Assembly (NCBI GenBank): GCA_945890485.1
Contig: CAMDCN010000004.1
Span: forward strand, 186,001-250,000
Direction of reading: 5' to 3'
Origin: Candidatus Sulfopaludibacter sp. SbA3
GTDB lineage: Bacteria > Acidobacteriota > Terriglobia > Bryobacterales > Bryobacteraceae
Length of the DNA: 64,000 nucleotides
The notes under the pieces were generated by a model. It worked only from the letters and a program-made list of their open reading frames with translations, did no database searches and was not told the origin of the DNA. The position numbers and the translations under genes are program-made. Of the stretch, positions 61,436 to 64,000 are shown one piece after another; the stretch's first letter is position 1, and each line of letters begins with the position of its first letter.

Positions 61436-61627
61436 ATGCACACAAAAGAGAGACTGAAAGCCGCACTGGACAAAATCTGGCGCGCCGCGAGGCAAGGCCC
61501 GGAGAAACGATTGGAGAGCGACATCGACCGAGCGGCGAACAAGTATCTTCCCCCCGAGATGCACTCACTGAATACGGTTCAGAAAGTGGCCGACTGGATT
61601 GAGCGAAATGGCGGCGATCGTGCCTGA
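61436..61627 (+). CDS. Small hypothetical protein
   Basis: The 63-aa helical, charged protein begins MHTKERLKAALDKIW and ends VADWIERNGGDRA. It has a GAGAGG Shine-Dalgarno about 10 nt before the ATG and TATGAT about 40 nt upstream. Composition looks natural, but no family is known. Confidence 0.5.
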   Translation: MHTKERLKAALDKIWRAARQGPEKRLESDIDRAANKYLPPEMHSLNTVQKVADWIERNGGDRA

Positions 61628-61793
61628 CCTGGATCTCCGCTAAGATGCCGGCTCCAGCGCTCATTCTGGTCGCCGGTAGCAACGCCCGCTTCGCTCCAGT
61701 CCCGCCGAGAACGCTATCGAGAAGTAACGCCAGTCGTCATACTCTTCTCTCTCCCCTCTCCAATGGTCATGCTCTGAGCGCTCTTTAACAGCA

Positions 61794-62150
61794 TCATCCT
61801 GCGGTGGGAAATTCATACTCGTCACGAATCGCGCTGGACAAGGCGACCACTCGATACTCTCGCGGCGGAAGGGATGTGAACGCAAAGTTTGCTCCCTCAG
61901 ATCGTCGGAATAGGCGATTGCCAGCGAAGTCCACCGGAGTGATCTGCACTTCGAATAGGCACAGACTTGTATCGGGTTTGGCGCAATTGAACCAAGCTCC
62001 CCGGCGGAGAGAAGCCCTGGGATGCCAGGGAAGAAGCGACCAGCACATACCGGAATGCACGGTTTCCTGGGGCGGACTTGCGGTATTCCTCGGGAGCTGG
62101 GGTCCAGGTGCCCTCGAAACTGGCAACCGAGCTGGAATCGTTGAGCGCAC
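61794..62150 (-). pseudogene. Possible remnant of a carboxypeptidase-regulatory-like protein
   Basis: On the minus strand, the last about 50 codons read CLFEVQITPVDFAGNRLFRR, FAFTSLPPREYRVVAL. This resembles the closing strand of carboxypeptidase-regulatory-like repeats (LPPGxYRVxA) common in Solibacter-type proteins. No credible start exists, and neighbouring frames carry further fragments (FRYVLVASSLASQG). This suggests a decayed gene spanning roughly 61750-62160. Confidence 0.35.
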
Positions 62151-62182
62151 GGCGGATTCGCTTTAGCTGGTATGCTCGGCGC

Positions 62183-62290
62183 ATGGCCAAGCCGGATACT
62201 CCGAATTTCTCCCCCATCGCCCGCGTCATCTTCGGCGTTATCGCGCTCGTCGTGATCGTAGCGTTGGTCCGCTACCTGGGATACGTTTGA
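62183..62290 (+). CDS. 35-aa single-span membrane protein
   Basis: MAKPDTPNFSPIARVIFGVI begins a 35-aa product with one hydrophobic helix (VIFGVIALVVIVALV) and a short YLGYV tail. TATGCT at 62171-62176 lies exactly 6 nt before the ATG and no Shine-Dalgarno is present, as for other possible leaderless genes here. Small size makes chance possible. Confidence 0.45.
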   Translation: MAKPDTPNFSPIARVIFGVIALVVIVALVRYLGYV

Positions 62291-62309
62291 GAGCACGGAT
62301 GGAGGGGGA

Positions 62310-62334
62310 CGCATCGCGCGCTCCTCGCGATGCG
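62310..62334 (+). promoter_or_regulatory. Perfect 9-bp hairpin in the leader region of the GGDEF-EAL gene
   Basis: CGCATCGCG (62310-62318) pairs with CGCGATGCG (62326-62334) around the loop CGCTCCT. No T-run follows, so it is not an intrinsic terminator. Downstream, GGCCC and GGGCC blocks could add a second helix. It lies about 185 nt before the GGDEF-EAL start. I do not recognise a known riboswitch. Confidence 0.45.
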
Positions 62335-62518
62335 AATAGGCTAAGCGCACGGGCCCTCCGAACTCCGTCGCGGAACATGCAATGCGGGGTTGGTGGGCCA
62401 AGTCTGACGCGCCGGAGCAAGGGACTGGCGAACCGTTCAGCGCTCAGATCCGGGCGCCTGCAAGGCGGACGACGGCATTTTCTAAAGCTCCCGGACTCTT
62501 GTCCGAAGAGACAGGGGA

Positions 62519-64000
62519 ATGGCCACCGCGAACCGAATCGAAAACCAGACTGAGATCCCGGCGCTGGCACTGCTAGCGGCGTTGAACCAACTGGACCAAG
62601 GACTGATTCTTTATGACGCCGGCGGCAAACTGCTGCACATCTCCGAACGGGCGCAGGAATTGCTGGAGGTGGGGGATGCCCGGCCGGGTGAGGGAGCGAC
62701 CGAGTTGGAAGTCCTCTTGCGGTCCGCGAAACGAGCGGGGGCGAACTGGGCGGAGGCGCTGCGCTATCTGACGACGAAGGAGGCACGGCAGGAAAACGCC
62801 GGGCTAGAAGGCGGTGGGCTGCGATTCCGCTGGAAGGAGGTCTCTGATGGGAATCGGGTGGCCTTCATCGAAAATGTTTCCGGAGAGGCGGCGGAGAGCA
62901 AGAGCGAGGAAGATTTCCTGACGGGATTGGCGTCACGGGCGAGATTTGAAGCTGAGATTGAGTCAGCGATGGCAGGTGGCGCCGCGGTTTCGGCGATGTT
63001 TATCGATCTGGATCACTTCAAAGCGGTGAACGATACCCTGGGGCACGCGGCGGGGGACATGCTCCTTAAGCGGGTGGGACAACGTCTGAAGGCATCGATC
63101 CGGACCGGGGATCTGGCGGCGCGGTTTGGCGGTGACGAGTTCGCTTTGCTCATTCGGGCCAACGCCACGGCGGACGACCTTACGGGAATGGCGAATCGAA
63201 TCATTGAAGTGATGCGGCGGAGCTTCCTGATTGAGGGCGAGTTGACGCACGTGGGCGCGAGCATCGGGATTGCGAGAATGCCGGCCGATGGGAGCGACGC
63301 GCGGGAACTGCTACGGGCGGCGGATCTGGCGCTGTACGAATCCAAGGCGGCAGGCGGTGGGCGGGCGACGTTCTTCGAAAAGACGCTCCTCGAAAGGGAA
63401 CAGGTCCGGCGAAACGGGGAGATGGACGTGCGGCGGGCCTTGGCGCTCCGGCAGTTCGAATTGCACTATCAGCCGCAGTTGGATGCGTCGGGAAAGCTGG
63501 TCTGCTTTGAGGCACTCATTCGCTGGAGGCATCCCGAGCGTGGCTTGATTCCGCCGCTTGCATTCCTTCCCATCGTGGAAAAGGTGGGCATGATGGGCCA
63601 GGTGGGCGAGTGGGTGCTGCGGACGGCATGCGCGGAGGCGATGAAGTGGCCGGACGATATCTGTATCGCGGTGAATGTGGCTCCCTCCCAGTTGGGAAAC
63701 AAGCAGTTTGTAGAGCGGGTGCGACAGATCCTGGAGGCGACTGGACTTCCGGGTTGCCGGCTGGAGTTGGAGATTACGGAAGAGTCGCTGGCGGGGGATC
63801 CGGCTGCCGTGAAGGGGATGTTGGACGAGTTGCGGACGTTGGGAATCAGTCTGGCGATTGACGATTTCGGCACCGGGTATGCGTCGATGAGTCAGTTGGC
63901 GATGTTTCCTTTCGACAAGATCAAGATCGATAAGTCGTTGGCTGGAGCGGATCCTCGTGAGCGAGCCTTAGTGAAGGCGATTACGCAGTTGGGCGACGAC
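62519..64000 (+). CDS. PAS-GGDEF-EAL protein, c-di-GMP turnover (partial at window end)
   Basis: At least 494 residues are present; the gene continues past the window. A PAS-like N-terminus (LNQLDQGLILYDAGGKLLHI) is followed by a GGDEF domain with intact RFGGDEF near residue 200. An RTGD I-site lies five residues before it, indicating product inhibition. An EAL domain follows (FEALIRWRHPERG near 330; DDFGTGYASMS near 447). Both synthesis and breakdown of c-di-GMP are possible. There is no transmembrane segment, so the sensor is likely cytoplasmic. AGGGG is very near the ATG. Confidence 0.9.
   Translation, partial: MATANRIENQTEIPALALLAALNQLDQGLILYDAGGKLLHISERAQELLEVGDARPGEGATELEVLLRSAKRAGANWAEALRYLTTKEARQENAGLEGGGLRFRWKEVSDGNRVAFIENVSGEAAESKSEEDFLTGLASRARFEAEIESAMAGGAAVSAMFIDLDHFKAVNDTLGHAAGDMLLKRVGQRLKASIRTGDLAARFGGDEFALLIRANATADDLTGMANRIIEVMRRSFLIEGELTHVGASIGIARMPADGSDARELLRAADLALYESKAAGGGRATFFEKTLLEREQVRRNGEMDVRRALALRQFELHYQPQLDASGKLVCFEALIRWRHPERGLIPPLAFLPIVEKVGMMGQVGEWVLRTACAEAMKWPDDICIAVNVAPSQLGNKQFVERVRQILEATGLPGCRLELEITEESLAGDPAAVKGMLDELRTLGISLAIDDFGTGYASMSQLAMFPFDKIKIDKSLAGADPRERALVKAITQLGDD

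Noticed and set aside
60861-61682. 273-codon minus-strand ORF
   Set aside because: No family, no credible ribosome-binding site, and it overlaps the more natural-looking 63-aa gene. Left as unresolved.
61661-62401. 246-codon minus-strand ORF
   Set aside because: Composition is not protein-like. The only family-like residues in the area are in a different frame (61794-62150).
62291-62518. GEMM-type c-di-GMP riboswitch before the GGDEF-EAL gene
   Set aside because: The conserved CAGGGCAAACC- and GCAAAGCC-type elements are not present; only an unassigned hairpin is reported.
1-64000. CRISPR array, prophage or complete insertion sequence
   Set aside because: No regularly spaced repeats, integrase, transposase or phage structural genes were recognised.

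Overview
This 64 kb window is GC-rich chromosomal DNA, almost certainly from an Acidobacteriota member of the Bryobacterales/Solibacter group. The strongest pointer is the C-terminal domain of the 1036-aa secreted protein at 52254-55364, which matches the Solibacter-type TIGR03437 domain and follows BACON-like repeats. Other pointers are many Sec-secreted proteins, an RNase E/G with a very long acidic insertion, DUF3299- and DUF6599-like proteins, and the mre/mrd/rng gene order. These family names come from recall of the sequences, not from a search.

Layout. 1-3048: tail of a copper amine oxidase, a GH15 glucoamylase-like enzyme, two small membrane proteins, tRNA-Ser(GGA). 3063-12530 (minus): cell-shape operon mreB-mreC-mreD-mrdA-rodA, then rng and a secreted protein translationally coupled to it. 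12597-18120: secreted or lipoprotein genes (a HEFGH putative metalloprotease, a beta-propeller lipoprotein, two unknowns, a secreted caspase-like protein). 18108-26472 (plus): a compact histidine operon, hisL leader/attenuator-hisI-hisG-hisD-hisC-HAD phosphatase-hisB-hisH-hisF-hisA-thrC. 26469-33535: M28 peptidase, DsbD, alpha/beta hydrolase, DUF3299-like lipoprotein, purple-acid-phosphatase-like enzyme. 33719-37647: DUF6599-like protein and secA. 37764-41605: HEAT-repeat protein, an FkbM methyltransferase with two family-2 glycosyltransferases, a small unknown. 41602-50718: alpha/beta hydrolase, two PepSY-like membrane proteins, Lrp/AsnC regulator, small proteins, anmK, mutS and a glutamate dehydrogenase. 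50730-58261: DUF2341 protein, the giant BACON/TIGR03437 protein, and pdxR-pdxS-pdxT. 58262-62518: a low-density, partly decayed region with a frameshifted pseudogene, a GNAT acetyltransferase, a Cys/His-rich small protein, short repeats and a possible carboxypeptidase-regulatory-like remnant. 62519-64000: a PAS-GGDEF-EAL protein cut by the window end.

How it works together. The clearest system is the histidine operon. A 22-codon leader ORF with seven His codons sits over an RNA that can form three mutually exclusive helices, ending in a strong intrinsic terminator 4 nt before hisI: a complete ribosome-mediated attenuator. The operon carries all the enzymes seen for the pathway except hisE. 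An unassigned HAD phosphatase lies between hisC and hisB and is the natural candidate for histinol-phosphate phosphatase (histidinol-phosphatase).

The genome is very compact. Five of seven convergent gene pairs overlap by exactly 4 nt through shared stop codons, many co-directional genes overlap (ATGA, TGATG, TAATG), and several divergent genes have a -10-like box 6-8 nt before the start codon with no Shine-Dalgarno, which suggests leaderless transcripts. I saw no complete insertion sequence, prophage or CRISPR array.
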